Shown: piece after piece, positions 8,121 to 17,809 of the stretch
How positions within the stretch are numbered: the first letter of the stretch is position 1
How the letters are laid out: the number at the start of each line of letters is the position of its first letter
Origin: an uncultured Pelagibacteraceae bacterium
Lineage (GTDB): Bacteria; Pseudomonadota; Alphaproteobacteria; Pelagibacterales; Pelagibacteraceae
Reading direction: 5' to 3'
Assembly: GCA_902594865.1 (NCBI GenBank)
Contig: CACJNV010000010.1
Location: 1 to 46,772, forward strand
DNA: 46,772 nt
Position numbers and translations under genes: made by a program
Notes under the pieces: generated by a model
What the model was told of the DNA's origin: nothing
The model's database searches: none
What the model saw: only the letters and a program-made list of their open reading frames with translations

Positions 8121-10406
8121 TTATTTTTTGTAATCAATCACTTGAGAAGAATAAGCAGCAATTGATGCTAGGTTAAGTATCTCAGAAGTTGATGATCTTA
8201 AAGGTGCAATTTCTATTGGAAGCCCGAGTCCAATTAATAATGGTCCAATAACTTTTGTGTCTCCAATTGTTTTCATCAGTTTATATGAAATTGCTGCGCT
8301 ATGCTGTCCAGGCATTATTAAAATATTTGCTTTACCAACTATCTTTGCAAAAGGATAAAGTTCTTCATATTCTGGATTAAGAGCAACATCAGGCTGCATA
8401 TCTCCATCAAATTCAAAGTCTACTTTTTTTTCTTTTAATATCTCAACTGCGTTTCGAATATGTTTTGTTCTACTTGTAAGTGGTTGTCCAAACGTAGAGT
8501 GGGACACAAATGCAACTTTAGGATCAAATCCAAAAAGTCTTACTACTCTAGCTGTTGATATAGCAATTTCAGCCATTTGTTCAGAGGTCGGATATTCATG
8601 GACACTTGTATCACCAACAAAAATAGTTCTTCCTTTATGGACGATCATGTTTAATCCAAACATAATTTCACCTTTTCTTACATCAACTACTTGCTTAATT
8701 TTTTCAAATGAAGCACCAAATCTTCTTGTATTGCCTGTTACAGCACCATCGGCATCACCACAGGCAACCATACTAGTTGCCCAAACAACTCTGTCGTTTC
8801 TAATCATTCGGTCACAATCTCGCTCTAATAATCCTTGCTCTCTTTGTAATTTTTTAAATAAATGTTTTACGTATCTTTTTCTTTTTTCCTCATCTTTAGA
8901 ATTAACAATTTCAATATCAAAATTTTCACTATAACCAATATTTTTAATCTGTTCTTTAATTTTACTTTCTTTACCAATCAAGATTGGAATGCCTAATCTT
9001 GAATTTTTAAATGCTATAGCGGCTTTTAAAGTGTTTTCGTCTTCACCATCTGCAAAAACAATTCTTTTTTGATTTTTTTTAATAAATGAATTTATACCTT
9101 GCATGATAGTTACTGTTGGGTCTAGTCTTTGCTTAAGTTGTTCCTTATAAAATTCAAAGTCATCTATTTTTTTTCTAGCAACTTTACTTTCTATTGCTGC
9201 TTTTGCTACAGCAGCTGGTATTACACTAATTAATCTAGGATCAAATGTAGATGGAATAATATAATCTTTTCCATAATGAGGTCTTTCTCCACCCATAGCT
9301 GCAACCACTTCATCAGGAACATCTTCTCTTGCAAGCTTAGCTATTGCATTAGCTGCAGCGACTTTCATTTCTTCATTTATTGTTTTAGATCTAACATCTA
9401 AAGCTCCTCGAAAAATATAAGGAAATCCAATTAAATTATTTACCTGATTGGGATAATCTGATCTCCCTGTTGCAACAATTGCATCATTTCTAACTTCACT
9501 AATTTCCTCTGGAGTAATTTCTGGATCAGGATTAGCACAAGCAAATATAATTGGATTTTTTGCCATAGATTTAACCATCTCTTTTTTTAGAACACCTTTT
9601 GCTGATAATCCTAAAAAAACATCTGCACCTTTAACAGCATCTTCTAAAGTTCTATGTTTAGTTTTAACTGCATATCTGGATTTCCATTGATCAATTCCCT
9701 CAGTTCTTCCTTCATAAATAACGCCCTTTCTATCTAGCATTATTATATTTTCAGATTTTACTCCTGAGTTTTTAAATAACTCAGTACAAGCTTGTGCTGA
9801 AGCTCCAGCACCATTAACTACAACTTTAATTTTTTTTATTGATTTACCACAAATATCTAATGCATTTATTAATGCTGCTGTTGTAATAATTGCTGTACCA
9901 TGTTGATCATCATGAAAAACTGGAATATCCAAAATCTCTTTTAATTTCTGTTCTATTATAAAACAATCTGGAGCTGCTATGTCTTCTAAATTTATTCCAC
10001 CAAAGCTAGGTGCAAAATTTTTTATAGAATTTATGATTTCATTTGAATCTTTACAATCAATCTCTAAGTCTATGGAATCTATATCTGCGAATCTTTTAAA
10101 TAATACGGCCTTTCCTTCCATCACAGGCTTTGATGCAAGAGCACCTAAATTTCCCATCCCTAATATTGCTGAACCATTACTAATTACAGCAACAAGGTTT
10201 CCTTTACTTGTGTAATCGTAAACTGCTTCAGGGTTTTCGCTTATTTTTTTTACAGGAGCAGCAACTCCTGGAGAATATGCTAAAGCTAGATCACGCTTTG
10301 TTGTCATATTTTTTGAAGAAATAATCTCAATCTTGCCTGGTTTTTTGTCTTTATGAAAATCTAAAGCTTCTTTATCTGTGTAATGATCAATTTTTGTTTT
10401 TTTCAT
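8121..10406 (-). CDS. maeB: NADP-type malic enzyme with phosphotransacetylase-like C-terminal domain (MaeB)
   Basis: The enzyme converts malate to pyruvate and CO2 with reduction of NAD(P). Residues 1 to about 430 are the malic enzyme part: LALAYSPGVAAPV, the FHDDQHGTA metal/substrate segment, the VVNGAGASAQA dinucleotide loop and FACANPDPEI. From about 440 to the end is a phosphate acetyltransferase-like domain (RIVFADGEDENTLKA, GDTSVHEYPTSEQMAEIA, MPGQHSAAISYKL) that in this family is thought to be regulatory. The ATG at 10406 gives 761 residues, close to E. coli MaeB (759). An upstream in-frame ATG at 10484 would run into murJ and adds unrelated hydrophobic residues, so I reject it. Confidence 0.95.
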   Translation of the reverse strand: MKKTKIDHYTDKEALDFHKDKKPGKIEIISSKNMTTKRDLALAYSPGVAAPVKKISENPEAVYDYTSKGNLVAVISNGSAILGMGNLGALASKPVMEGKAVLFKRFADIDSIDLEIDCKDSNEIINSIKNFAPSFGGINLEDIAAPDCFIIEQKLKEILDIPVFHDDQHGTAIITTAALINALDICGKSIKKIKVVVNGAGASAQACTELFKNSGVKSENIIMLDRKGVIYEGRTEGIDQWKSRYAVKTKHRTLEDAVKGADVFLGLSAKGVLKKEMVKSMAKNPIIFACANPDPEITPEEISEVRNDAIVATGRSDYPNQVNNLIGFPYIFRGALDVRSKTINEEMKVAAANAIAKLAREDVPDEVVAAMGGERPHYGKDYIIPSTFDPRLISVIPAAVAKAAIESKVARKKIDDFEFYKEQLKQRLDPTVTIMQGINSFIKKNQKRIVFADGEDENTLKAAIAFKNSRLGIPILIGKESKIKEQIKNIGYSENFDIEIVNSKDEEKRKRYVKHLFKKLQREQGLLERDCDRMIRNDRVVWATSMVACGDADGAVTGNTRRFGASFEKIKQVVDVRKGEIMFGLNMIVHKGRTIFVGDTSVHEYPTSEQMAEIAISTARVVRLFGFDPKVAFVSHSTFGQPLTSRTKHIRNAVEILKEKKVDFEFDGDMQPDVALNPEYEELYPFAKIVGKANILIMPGQHSAAISYKLMKTIGDTKVIGPLLIGLGLPIEIAPLRSSTSEILNLASIAAYSSQVIDYKK

Positions 10407-10458
10407 TTCTGATAACAATAATTGTACAATTGGGGTAAAATTAAGACTAATATGATTT

Positions 10459-11988
10459 ATGAACTTACTTAAGTCAACAGGCACATTTGGTTTTTATACT
10501 GTCATTAGTAGATTGCTGGGTTATTTAAGAGATATTTTAATAGCAATTTTTCTAGGAACAGGGATGTTGGCCGATGCTTTTTTTGTAGCATTTAGAATTC
10601 CAAATACTTTTAGAAGATTGTTCGCTGAAGGTACCTTTAATGCAGCATTCGTTCCAAGCTATTCATCAGAAATTACTAAAGGAAAAAAACAATCAAATAA
10701 ATTTGCTAACGATATTTTTAATCTCCTTTTTTTAGGGTTGTTATTTTTAACAATAATAATTGAAATTTTTATGCCTGCATTTGTTTCTATTATTGCTCCA
10801 GGATTTGTAGCTGATTTAGAAAAAATGGAGGTAGCAATTAAATTAACAAGAATTACTTTTCCTTTTTTATTTTTTATTTGTTTAGCCTCATTTTTTTCTG
10901 CAATCTTAAATTCACACAATAAATTTGCAGCTGCTGCTGCAGCCCCAATAATATTGAATATTGTTTTAATTTTATTATTAATTTTTTCAAAAAATCTAGG
11001 TGATCAGCTAGTATATTATTTATCTTATGGTGTTTCTCTAGCTGGTTTTTTACAATTAATATTTTTATATAAATATGTATCAAAATATTACTTACTTAAA
11101 TTTAATTTTGAATTAAAAGTAAGTAACAAAGTTAAATTCTTTTTTAAAAAACTTTTACCAAGTATTTTTTCATCAGGTGTCACCCAAATTAATATTTTAA
11201 TTGGTACAATAATTGCATCATTTCAAGCAAGTGCGGTTTCTTATTTATATTATGCAGATAGAATTTATCAAATTAACTTAGCTATAGCTGGTATCGCAAT
11301 TAGCGTTGTAATACTTCCACAGCTTTCAAAGTATATTCAAACAAGAAAGAAAAATAAGATTTTGATTATACAAAATAAAGCTCTTGAATTAAGTTTATTC
11401 TTAAGTCTTCCAGCAACTATTGCTTTAATCATAGGATCAGAACAAATTATTTCAGCTTTATTTGGCTATGGGTCTTTCAATGAAAATTCGGTAAGTAACT
11501 CAGGCTTAGCTTTATATTATTTTGCTTTAGGTCTACCTGCTTTTGCTTTGATAAAAGTTTTTTCAAGTTTTTTCTTTGCAAACCATGATACTAAAACTCC
11601 ATTTTACATCTCTTTGATATCAGTATTGGTTAATATTTTTATCAGTTTATATTATTTTAGTGAAATTGGTTTTATAATAATTCCAATAGCCACATCTATT
11701 TCATCCTGGTTTAATTCAATATTGTTATTTTTATTCTTAAAAAATCGACAATTATTTTATTTTAACCAAATATTTATTATTAAATTTATTAAAATAATTT
11801 TTGCATCAATTACGATGGGTTTATTTTTTAATTCTATGTTAAATTTTTTTCAAAACGAATTAGCTTTTAATCAATCAATTAAATCTTTTTATTTAGTTTT
11901 ATCTGTTATATTGGGATTATTGTTCTATTTAATTGTGTGCTATTTGATCAAAGCTTTTCAAATGAATGATATTAAATTAAAGTATTAA
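10459..11988 (+). CDS. murJ: Lipid II flippase MurJ
   Basis: MurJ moves lipid II from the inner to the outer face of the cytoplasmic membrane for peptidoglycan synthesis. The 509-residue protein is almost wholly hydrophobic, with about 13-14 membrane segments. Its N-terminus carries the family hallmark [20 protein letters not shown], followed by [21 protein letters not shown] and then [24 protein letters not shown] in the second half is also typical. It diverges from maeB across 52 bp and lies 4 bp before trpS, which probably shares its transcript. Confidence 0.95.
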   Translation: MNLLKSTGTFGFYTVISRLLGYLRDILIAIFLGTGMLADAFFVAFRIPNTFRRLFAEGTFNAAFVPSYSSEITKGKKQSNKFANDIFNLLFLGLLFLTIIIEIFMPAFVSIIAPGFVADLEKMEVAIKLTRITFPFLFFICLASFFSAILNSHNKFAAAAAAPIILNIVLILLLIFSKNLGDQLVYYLSYGVSLAGFLQLIFLYKYVSKYYLLKFNFELKVSNKVKFFFKKLLPSIFSSGVTQINILIGTIIASFQASAVSYLYYADRIYQINLAIAGIAISVVILPQLSKYIQTRKKNKILIIQNKALELSLFLSLPATIALIIGSEQIISALFGYGSFNENSVSNSGLALYYFALGLPAFALIKVFSSFFFANHDTKTPFYISLISVLVNIFISLYYFSEIGFIIIPIATSISSWFNSILLFLFLKNRQLFYFNQIFIIKFIKIIFASITMGLFFNSMLNFFQNELAFNQSIKSFYLVLSVILGLLFYLIVCYLIKAFQMNDIKLKY

Positions 11989-11992
11989 TTTT

Positions 11993-12994
11993 ATGGGTAA
12001 AAAAATATTCTCTGGTGTTCAGCCTACAGGTAATCTTCATCTTGGAAATTATTTAGGCGCCATAAAAAACTTTGTAGACTTAAATAATGATCAAGGTAAC
12101 AAATGTATTTTTTGTGTAGTTGATCTACATGCCATTACAGTAAGACAAGATCCTAAAGAACTAAAAAATAATATTCGGGAAACAGTTGCAACTTTTATAG
12201 CAAGTGGAATAGATCCAAAAAAAAGTATAATTTTTAATCAATCTAGAGTAGCTGCTCATTCAGAAGGGGCATGGATATTAAGCTGTGTTGCTAGAATGGG
12301 TTGGTTAAATAGAATGACCCAATTTAAAGAGAAAGCTGGAAAAGATAAGGAGAAAGCTAGTATTGGATTATACTCTTATCCAGTTCTAATGGCGGCAGAT
12401 ATTCTTTTATACGATGCCACGCATGTTCCTGTGGGTGATGATCAAAAACAACATTTGGAATTATGTAGAGATATAGCTCAAAAATTTAATAATGATTTTG
12501 AAGTAGAGAATTTTCTTCAAGTTCCAGAACCTTTAATTCAAAAAGAATTCTCAAGAATAATGAGTTTAAAAGATGGTTCAAAAAAAATGAGTAAATCAGA
12601 ATTATCGGATTTAAGTCGAATAAATTTAACAGACAATAAAGATCAAATAATAAACAAAATCAAAAAAGCAAAAACCGATCCTTTACCCATGCCACAAGAT
12701 ATAAAGGAACTTGATAAAAGATTGGAAGCAAAGAATCTTCTAGGAATTTACTCAAGCTTAACTAATTCTTCATTACAAAACTCATTAAAAAATTTCTCAG
12801 GTAAAAATTTCTCAGAATTTAAAGAACAATTAGCTGAAGAACTTGTTAATAAAATTGAACCAATTTCAAAAGAGATCAGAAAACTTTTAGAAGATAAAAA
12901 ATTTCTCGATGAAATTCTTCTAGATGGAGTTGAAAAAGCAAATATGATTGCTTCTAAAAAGATTGAAAGAATTAAAGAAATAGTAGGTTTTTAA
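11993..12994 (+). CDS. trpS: Tryptophan--tRNA ligase
   Basis: This is a class I aminoacyl-tRNA synthetase that charges tRNA-Trp. [17 protein letters not shown] contains the HIGH-type motif (HLGN), and the KMSKS loop reads KKMSKS at about 198-203. [20 protein letters not shown] is the tryptophan/ATP pocket segment. At 333 residues it has the usual bacterial length. It starts 4 bp after murJ; this murJ-trpS adjacency is common in alphaproteobacteria. A 52 bp AT-rich gap follows before the Nfu gene. Confidence 0.97.
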   Translation: MGKKIFSGVQPTGNLHLGNYLGAIKNFVDLNNDQGNKCIFCVVDLHAITVRQDPKELKNNIRETVATFIASGIDPKKSIIFNQSRVAAHSEGAWILSCVARMGWLNRMTQFKEKAGKDKEKASIGLYSYPVLMAADILLYDATHVPVGDDQKQHLELCRDIAQKFNNDFEVENFLQVPEPLIQKEFSRIMSLKDGSKKMSKSELSDLSRINLTDNKDQIINKIKKAKTDPLPMPQDIKELDKRLEAKNLLGIYSSLTNSSLQNSLKNFSGKNFSEFKEQLAEELVNKIEPISKEIRKLLEDKKFLDEILLDGVEKANMIASKKIERIKEIVGF

Positions 12995-13046
12995 AATAAA
13001 TTTATTATCAAGTTTTAATTTTTAAAATATTCACTATATATAATTT

Positions 13047-13589
13047 ATGTTCGTTCAAACAGAAGTAACACCGAATCCAAATTCTTTGAAATTTCTTCCT
13101 GGAAAGAAGGTTTCAAATAGTGGTCCTTATGAAATAACAAAGAAGGAAGATATGCAAAATGAACTAGTAAGAAATATTTTGTCAATAAATGGTGTTGAGG
13201 GTATTTTTTTGGGTGAAGATTTTATTTCAGTAAATAAGAACGAAAAAATTAATTGGGACGAAATAAAACATATCGTTATTTCTTTTATAAATGATTTTTA
13301 TTCAGATGGTAAAGAGTTTGTAATTGACGAAAACATAAAAGAGGAAGTTAATGATCTGAGTGAAATTGAAGAAAAAATTGTAAAAATTTTAGAAGAAAAA
13401 ATAAGACCTGCTGTAGCTAGAGACGGTGGAGATATAAAATTTAAAGAGTTTAAGGACGGAATTGTTAAGGTTCAATTACAAGGGAGTTGTTCAGGCTGTC
13501 CTAGTTCAACAATGACTTTAAAACAAGGTGTTCAAAATCTTTTATGTCATTATTTGCCAGAGGTAAAAGAGGTTGTTGCTATACAATAA
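13047..13589 (+). CDS. Nfu-type iron-sulfur carrier protein (NifU family)
   Basis: The protein carries and delivers Fe-S clusters to target enzymes. Residues 1-90 are the Nfu N-terminal domain (MFVQTEVTPNPNSLKFLPGK is its signature). Residues about 105-180 are the NifU C-terminal domain with ARDGGDIKFKEF and the cluster-binding CxxC in GSCSGCPSS. The 180-residue layout is that of the alphaproteobacterial/mitochondrial NFU1 type rather than E. coli NfuA, so I leave the symbol out. No Shine-Dalgarno stretch precedes the ATG; instead TATATAAT ends three bases before it, which may mean a very short or absent leader. Confidence 0.93.
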   Translation: MFVQTEVTPNPNSLKFLPGKKVSNSGPYEITKKEDMQNELVRNILSINGVEGIFLGEDFISVNKNEKINWDEIKHIVISFINDFYSDGKEFVIDENIKEEVNDLSEIEEKIVKILEEKIRPAVARDGGDIKFKEFKDGIVKVQLQGSCSGCPSSTMTLKQGVQNLLCHYLPEVKEVVAIQ

Positions 13590-13595
13590 TTAATT

Positions 13596-14660
13596 ATGAG
13601 AAAATTTAAAAATTCAGGTTTTTTAAAAAATAAAAGCTTTTATATAGTTTCACGATTTTTTTTAAGTTCTTTTATTGTAATTTCATTCTTTTATGCTGCA
13701 CCGATTATAATCAATTTTACTGATGAAAATTTTAATAACAAAGAATTTACAAATAATTCAAAAAACATTTTAAATAATACTTTAAATAAGGATAAATTAA
13801 TTGAGGAAGACTCAACAGTAGATGCTGACGAAAGAGATTTGTTATATGATATTCTAGAAGAAAATAATTCTGAAATTAATCTAGTCAGATACACAACATC
13901 CGAGATTGACTCTTTATTTAAAGAGGTAAATTATAATTTAAAAGATGTCAGGGATACGAAATTAGTAAAACCAATAGATATTGGTCTTCTTCCGAATGAA
14001 ATTAAAAACATAGCTAACACTAAAAAAAGAAAAGATATGTTCATAAAAATTGTTCTTCCTTTAATAGTTAAAGAAAACAATAAAATTAGAGTTGATAGAA
14101 AAAGGCTATTCACAATTTTAAATAAAAATAGCAACACTGATATTGAAAAAAAGTGGTTAGAAAAAAAATATAAACAATATGGTGTAAGAAAAGATGATTT
14201 ATCTACTCTAAAAGTAAGAATGGATGAAATACCAGTTTCATTGGCTATAGCACAAGCTGCTAAAGAGACCGGTTGGGGTACTTCAAGATTTGCTCTAAAG
14301 GGAAATGCTTTATTTGGACAATGGACATGGTCTGGAGAAGGATTAAAACCTAAAAATGCTGATGAAGGTAAAGATCATAAAGTTATGAAGTTTCATAGCC
14401 TACAATTATCAGTTAGAGCATATTTAAGAAATTTGAATACACACTCAACGTATAAAAATTTAAGAAAAGCGAGAACAGAACTTAGAAATCAAAATAAACC
14501 TTTAGATAGTTTAATTTTGTCAAAGCATTTAGATAAATATGCAGAAACAGGAAATCAATATATAGAGGTCTTACAAAAAATTATTGAACAGAATAATCTA
14601 AAAGATTTTGATGAAGCGAGATTATTACCTTCAAGTAAAGACCTAGAAAGTTTAATTTAG
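13596..14660 (+). CDS. Bax-like glucosaminidase (membrane-anchored peptidoglycan hydrolase)
   Basis: An N-terminal hydrophobic segment (about 17-40) acts as signal or anchor. A charged, poorly conserved region follows to about 190. The C-terminal third is a glucosaminidase domain (FlgJ/Bax type): VSLAIAQAAKETGWGTSRFA holds the expected catalytic glutamate, and NALFGQWTW, KFHSLQLSVRAYLRNLN and DKYAETGNQYIEVL are further family blocks. It is expected to cut N-acetylglucosamine bonds of peptidoglycan in the periplasm. It starts 6 bp after the Nfu gene. Its stop overlaps the stop of the convergent deacetylase gene by 3 bases, so two cell-wall or polysaccharide enzymes face each other here. Confidence 0.86.
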   Translation: MRKFKNSGFLKNKSFYIVSRFFLSSFIVISFFYAAPIIINFTDENFNNKEFTNNSKNILNNTLNKDKLIEEDSTVDADERDLLYDILEENNSEINLVRYTTSEIDSLFKEVNYNLKDVRDTKLVKPIDIGLLPNEIKNIANTKKRKDMFIKIVLPLIVKENNKIRVDRKRLFTILNKNSNTDIEKKWLEKKYKQYGVRKDDLSTLKVRMDEIPVSLAIAQAAKETGWGTSRFALKGNALFGQWTWSGEGLKPKNADEGKDHKVMKFHSLQLSVRAYLRNLNTHSTYKNLRKARTELRNQNKPLDSLILSKHLDKYAETGNQYIEVLQKIIEQNNLKDFDEARLLPSSKDLESLI

Positions 14661-15718
14661 TTTTCTTTTATAGGAAATTGAACCCCAAACCATCTCCATT
14701 TTCCATTATCATTCAGAGAACAATTAATTCTACCTCTTCTTGGTTTGAATGGCTCTCTAAATTCAATAGTTAGAGAATCATTAGCAAAATTAGTTTTTGA
14801 TTTTTCCCAAACATTACCCTCATTAGAATAACAATTGATATTAGATAAATTTTTTTGCTCCTTGAAAAATTCAACTTTAAAACTTGGAGGGTTTGTATTT
14901 TCGAATAGTTGTTTTTCCTCGGGCAATATTTTTTTATATTCAAGAGGAAAATAATTTATTATTGATTTAAATCTTTTTAGCTCTCCATATTTTTCATTAA
15001 TCGGAAATCTAGGTAATTCAAATTTATCTTTATTTAAATCAATCACACCAGAATGCTGACCAAAAGCATATTTGAAATTTTTAGATATATAGTCTTTCAT
15101 AAATTTAGAGTATTCACCAAATGGGTATGAAAATAAACTAGGTACATAACCAAGTTCTCTTAGGAAAATTTTATTAGCTGTCTCAATATCTAAAATAAAC
15201 TCTTCATTACTTACATCTATTAGATATTCATGAGTATGCGAATGATGTCCTATACTTGCAAAATCATTACTTTCAACCTCTTTAATTTGTTCCCAAGTCA
15301 TATAACCTCTTTTTCCTACCGGTTCAGTTGAAACAAATAAAATAAATGGAATTTTATTTTCTTTTAGATAAGGCCATGCTTCAGTATAAAAAGACTCAAA
15401 AGCATCATCGATAGTTATAAGAATTTCTTTTTTTAATTTTGGTTTATTAAACTGTTCATCAAAATTATTTGGATTGAGAAAGTTAAAATCTGAGTTCTTA
15501 ATAATATTTAAATGTTCCTCAAATATATCCATTTTAATATTGGTCGAAGGGTACTTATTCTCATTAAAACGATGATACATTATTGATAGAATTCCTTCGT
15601 CCTTGGAATAGTATTTGATATTATTTTCATCTGATTTAGAACTAATATTAGAAAATAAAATAATTATGAATAAACTTATAATTGATGTAGCCAGTGAAAA
15701 AATTTTTTTAATGATCAT
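14657..15718 (-). CDS. Secreted polysaccharide deacetylase family protein
   Basis: A signal sequence (hydrophobic 5-25) leads into a NodB-type deacetylase domain. ILSIMYHRFNENKYPS is the usual entry strand. TIDDAFESF corresponds to the metal-binding TFDDG motif, with its Asp pair kept. IGHHSHTHEYL holds the second motif H-x3-H, and SYPFGEYSKFM is motif 3. The substrate is unknown; N-acetylated glycans are the family norm. The last 80 residues after the domain have no recognised signature. Its first 53 bases overlap the start of the divergent tsaB, because both starts seem fixed by their protein sequences. Confidence 0.82.
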   Translation of the reverse strand: MIIKKIFSLATSIISLFIIILFSNISSKSDENNIKYYSKDEGILSIMYHRFNENKYPSTNIKMDIFEEHLNIIKNSDFNFLNPNNFDEQFNKPKLKKEILITIDDAFESFYTEAWPYLKENKIPFILFVSTEPVGKRGYMTWEQIKEVESNDFASIGHHSHTHEYLIDVSNEEFILDIETANKIFLRELGYVPSLFSYPFGEYSKFMKDYISKNFKYAFGQHSGVIDLNKDKFELPRFPINEKYGELKRFKSIINYFPLEYKKILPEEKQLFENTNPPSFKVEFFKEQKNLSNINCYSNEGNVWEKSKTNFANDSLTIEFREPFKPRRGRINCSLNDNGKWRWFGVQFPIKEN

Positions 15719-16052
15719 TACTAGTAATGATATTTATAATATTACTAAAGAGAATACTAAAATTAATTATGAAAAATTAACTTTGATTATTAATGATTTT
15801 TTAAATTCTCATCAGTTAAACTTGAAAGATATCAATACAATTTATTTAAATAGAGGGCCTGGCAGCTTTGCAGGAATACGAAATTCGCTTTCTATAGTTA
15901 AAGCATTTAATTTAACTAATGATATTGATTATTATTGTTATAGCATTCAAGATTTTAAAGGTGAAAAAGACATAAAATACGAAAATATCCCTGATTTGTG
16001 CGATAAATTTAATATTAAAAAAAATTTGATTAACCCTATTTATTTAAGTTAA
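15666..16052 (+). CDS. tsaB: Minimal TsaB-like protein (tRNA threonylcarbamoyladenosine synthesis)
   Basis: TsaB partners TsaD in making the t6A37 modification of ANN-decoding tRNAs. KLIIDVASEKIFLMI resembles the opening strand of the ASKHA fold (ILxIDTS), and NRGPGSFAGIRNSLSIVKAF at 63-82 is the hallmark loop (GPGSFTGLRxGL). It is only 128 residues, against about 220-230 in the family. The first half is intact and a C-terminal PIYLS resembling the family ending is kept, while the middle of the second domain is missing. No frameshift is needed to explain this. I start at the ATG at 15666; an upstream in-frame ATG at 15615 would add 17 residues ahead of the conserved first strand. Confidence 0.78.
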   Translation: MNKLIIDVASEKIFLMIITSNDIYNITKENTKINYEKLTLIINDFLNSHQLNLKDINTIYLNRGPGSFAGIRNSLSIVKAFNLTNDIDYYCYSIQDFKGEKDIKYENIPDLCDKFNIKKNLINPIYLS

Positions 16053-16061
16053 AATTATTTT

Positions 16062-16475
16062 ATGTCAGAAACAATAGAGCAAAAATGTTTAGCAAAAGGG
16101 GTTAAATTAACTGATCAAAGAAGAGTAATTGCAAAAGTAATGTCAGAGTCTACTGACCACCCAGATGTAGATGAGCTTTACAATAGAGTATCTAAAATTG
16201 ATCCAAAAATAAGTATTGCAACTGTTTATAGAACTGTGAAATTATTTGAGGAGACAGGAATATTAACAAAGCATGAGTTTAAAGGTGGAAAAGCTAGATA
16301 TGAAGAGCTAAATGAAGGCCATCACGATCATTTAATAGATGTGAAAACTGGTGAAATTATAGAATTTGTAGACGAAGAAATTGAAAAGCTTCAAAAAAAG
16401 GTTGCAGAAAAATATGGATATACACTAGTAGACCATAAATTAGAATTATATGGGGTTAAGAAAAAATCCCAGTAA
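16062..16475 (+). CDS. fur: Fur-family metal-responsive transcriptional regulator (Fur/Mur)
   Basis: This is a winged-helix repressor of 137 residues. The DNA-binding half carries GVKLTDQRRVIAKVM and SIATVYRTVKLFEETGIL. The metal-binding dimerisation half carries EGHHDHLIDVKTGEIIEF. The C-terminal CxxC pair of many gammaproteobacterial Fur proteins is absent, as in alphaproteobacterial Fur/Mur, which often senses manganese; the sequence does not decide between iron and manganese. It starts 9 bp after tsaB and ends 2 bp before miaB, inside one plus-strand run. The window also encodes a distinct Fur-family paralogue, Irr, at 31682-32110. Confidence 0.9.
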   Translation: MSETIEQKCLAKGVKLTDQRRVIAKVMSESTDHPDVDELYNRVSKIDPKISIATVYRTVKLFEETGILTKHEFKGGKARYEELNEGHHDHLIDVKTGEIIEFVDEEIEKLQKKVAEKYGYTLVDHKLELYGVKKKSQ

Positions 16476-16477
16476 TT

Positions 16478-17806
16478 ATGAATCAAAAAATATTTATTAA
16501 AACTTTTGGATGTCAAATGAATGAGTATGACTCAAATAGAATTTACGATTCAGTTAAAAAAATTGGTTACGAAAAAACAGAAAAATATGAAGAAGCAAAT
16601 TGTTATCTCTTAAATACATGCCACATTAGAGATAAAGCAAAAGAAAAAGTTTATTCAGAGATAGGTAGAGTAAAAAAAATTTTTAGATCTAAAAAAAAAC
16701 CATTAGTAATTATTGCTGGCTGTGTTGCTCAAGCAGAAAATCAGGAAATGCTTAAAAGAGAACCTTACATCGATTTAGTAATTGGTCCTCAAGCTTATCA
16801 TAAAATTAATGATACAATTTTAAATTATATTAAAAAAAATAAAAAGATTGAAGAAACTGAATTTGATGCAGTTTCTAAATTTAAATATTTAAGTAAAATA
16901 AAAAATGAAGCTGGAAAAGTATCATCTTTCTTAACCATTCAAGAAGGATGTGATAAGTTTTGTCATTTTTGTGTAGTTCCATATACAAGAGGACCAGAAT
17001 ATTCTCGACCATTTAATCAAATTTTAGATGAAGCAAAATATTTAGCTGATAATGGCGCAAGAGAAATAGTTTTACTTGGTCAAAATGTTAATGCTTATGA
17101 CAATGAAGTATACAGACTATCAGATTTGATTTTAAATATTGAAAAAATATCTGAAATTAAGAGAGTGAGATACACAACATCTCACCCAAAAGATATGACA
17201 GAGGATTTGATTGAAGTTTACAAAACTTCTAAAAAGTTAATGCCACTTGTGCATTTACCTGTCCAAAGTGGATCTAATAAAATTTTAAACTCAATGAATA
17301 GAAAACATAGTATTGAAGAATATCAAAATACTTTTGATAAATTAAAAGAAATTAATCCAAAGATAGAATTTTCAAGTGATTTTATTATAGGTTATCCTGG
17401 TGAAAATGATCAGGATTTTAAAGATACCTTAAATTTAATTGAAAGGGTTAAATTTATTAACTCTTACTCTTTTATTTTTAGCCCAAGACCTGGAACAGTA
17501 GCTGAAAATTTAGAGTTAATTGAAAAAAAAATTTCTTTTGAAAGATTAGAAAAAATTCAAACTATTTTATTTGAAAATCAAATCCAAATGAACAACTCAT
17601 TGAAGGGGAAAATTATTGATGTTTTGGTTGAAAATTTAACTGACGATAAAAGTAAAGCTTTTGGTAGATCTGAGTATATGACATCTGTAATTTTTAATGG
17701 TAAAAAGAATGATATTGGAAAAATAGTACAAGTGAGAATTAAAGATAGTAATAGAAATACTTTATTTGGTGAAGTTATAACTAATTCGGATCAGAAAGTT
17801 GCGTAA
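16478..17806 (+). CDS. miaB: tRNA-2-methylthio-N6-dimethylallyladenosine synthase (MiaB)
   Basis: This radical-SAM methylthiotransferase converts i6A37 to ms2i6A37 in tRNAs. The N-terminal UPF0004 domain has its three cluster cysteines in FGCQMNEYDS, NTCHIRDKA and AGCVAQAE. The radical-SAM CxxxCxxC is CDKFCHFCVVPYTRG at about 157-171. The C-terminal TRAM domain ends around IVQVRIKDSNRNTLFGEV. At 442 residues it is full length. It is followed after 3 bp by phoH, the order seen in other alphaproteobacteria (fur-miaB-phoH-ybeY). Confidence 0.97.
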   Translation: MNQKIFIKTFGCQMNEYDSNRIYDSVKKIGYEKTEKYEEANCYLLNTCHIRDKAKEKVYSEIGRVKKIFRSKKKPLVIIAGCVAQAENQEMLKREPYIDLVIGPQAYHKINDTILNYIKKNKKIEETEFDAVSKFKYLSKIKNEAGKVSSFLTIQEGCDKFCHFCVVPYTRGPEYSRPFNQILDEAKYLADNGAREIVLLGQNVNAYDNEVYRLSDLILNIEKISEIKRVRYTTSHPKDMTEDLIEVYKTSKKLMPLVHLPVQSGSNKILNSMNRKHSIEEYQNTFDKLKEINPKIEFSSDFIIGYPGENDQDFKDTLNLIERVKFINSYSFIFSPRPGTVAENLELIEKKISFERLEKIQTILFENQIQMNNSLKGKIIDVLVENLTDDKSKAFGRSEYMTSVIFNGKKNDIGKIVQVRIKDSNRNTLFGEVITNSDQKVA

Positions 17807-17809
17807 AAT

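Noticed and set aside
10407-10484. Longer MaeB starting at 10484
   Set aside because: It would run into murJ, and the ATG at 10406 gives the family's normal length.
12995-13046. Small gene between trpS and the Nfu gene
   Set aside because: The 52 bp are AT-rich, with no start codon and reading frame of useful length.
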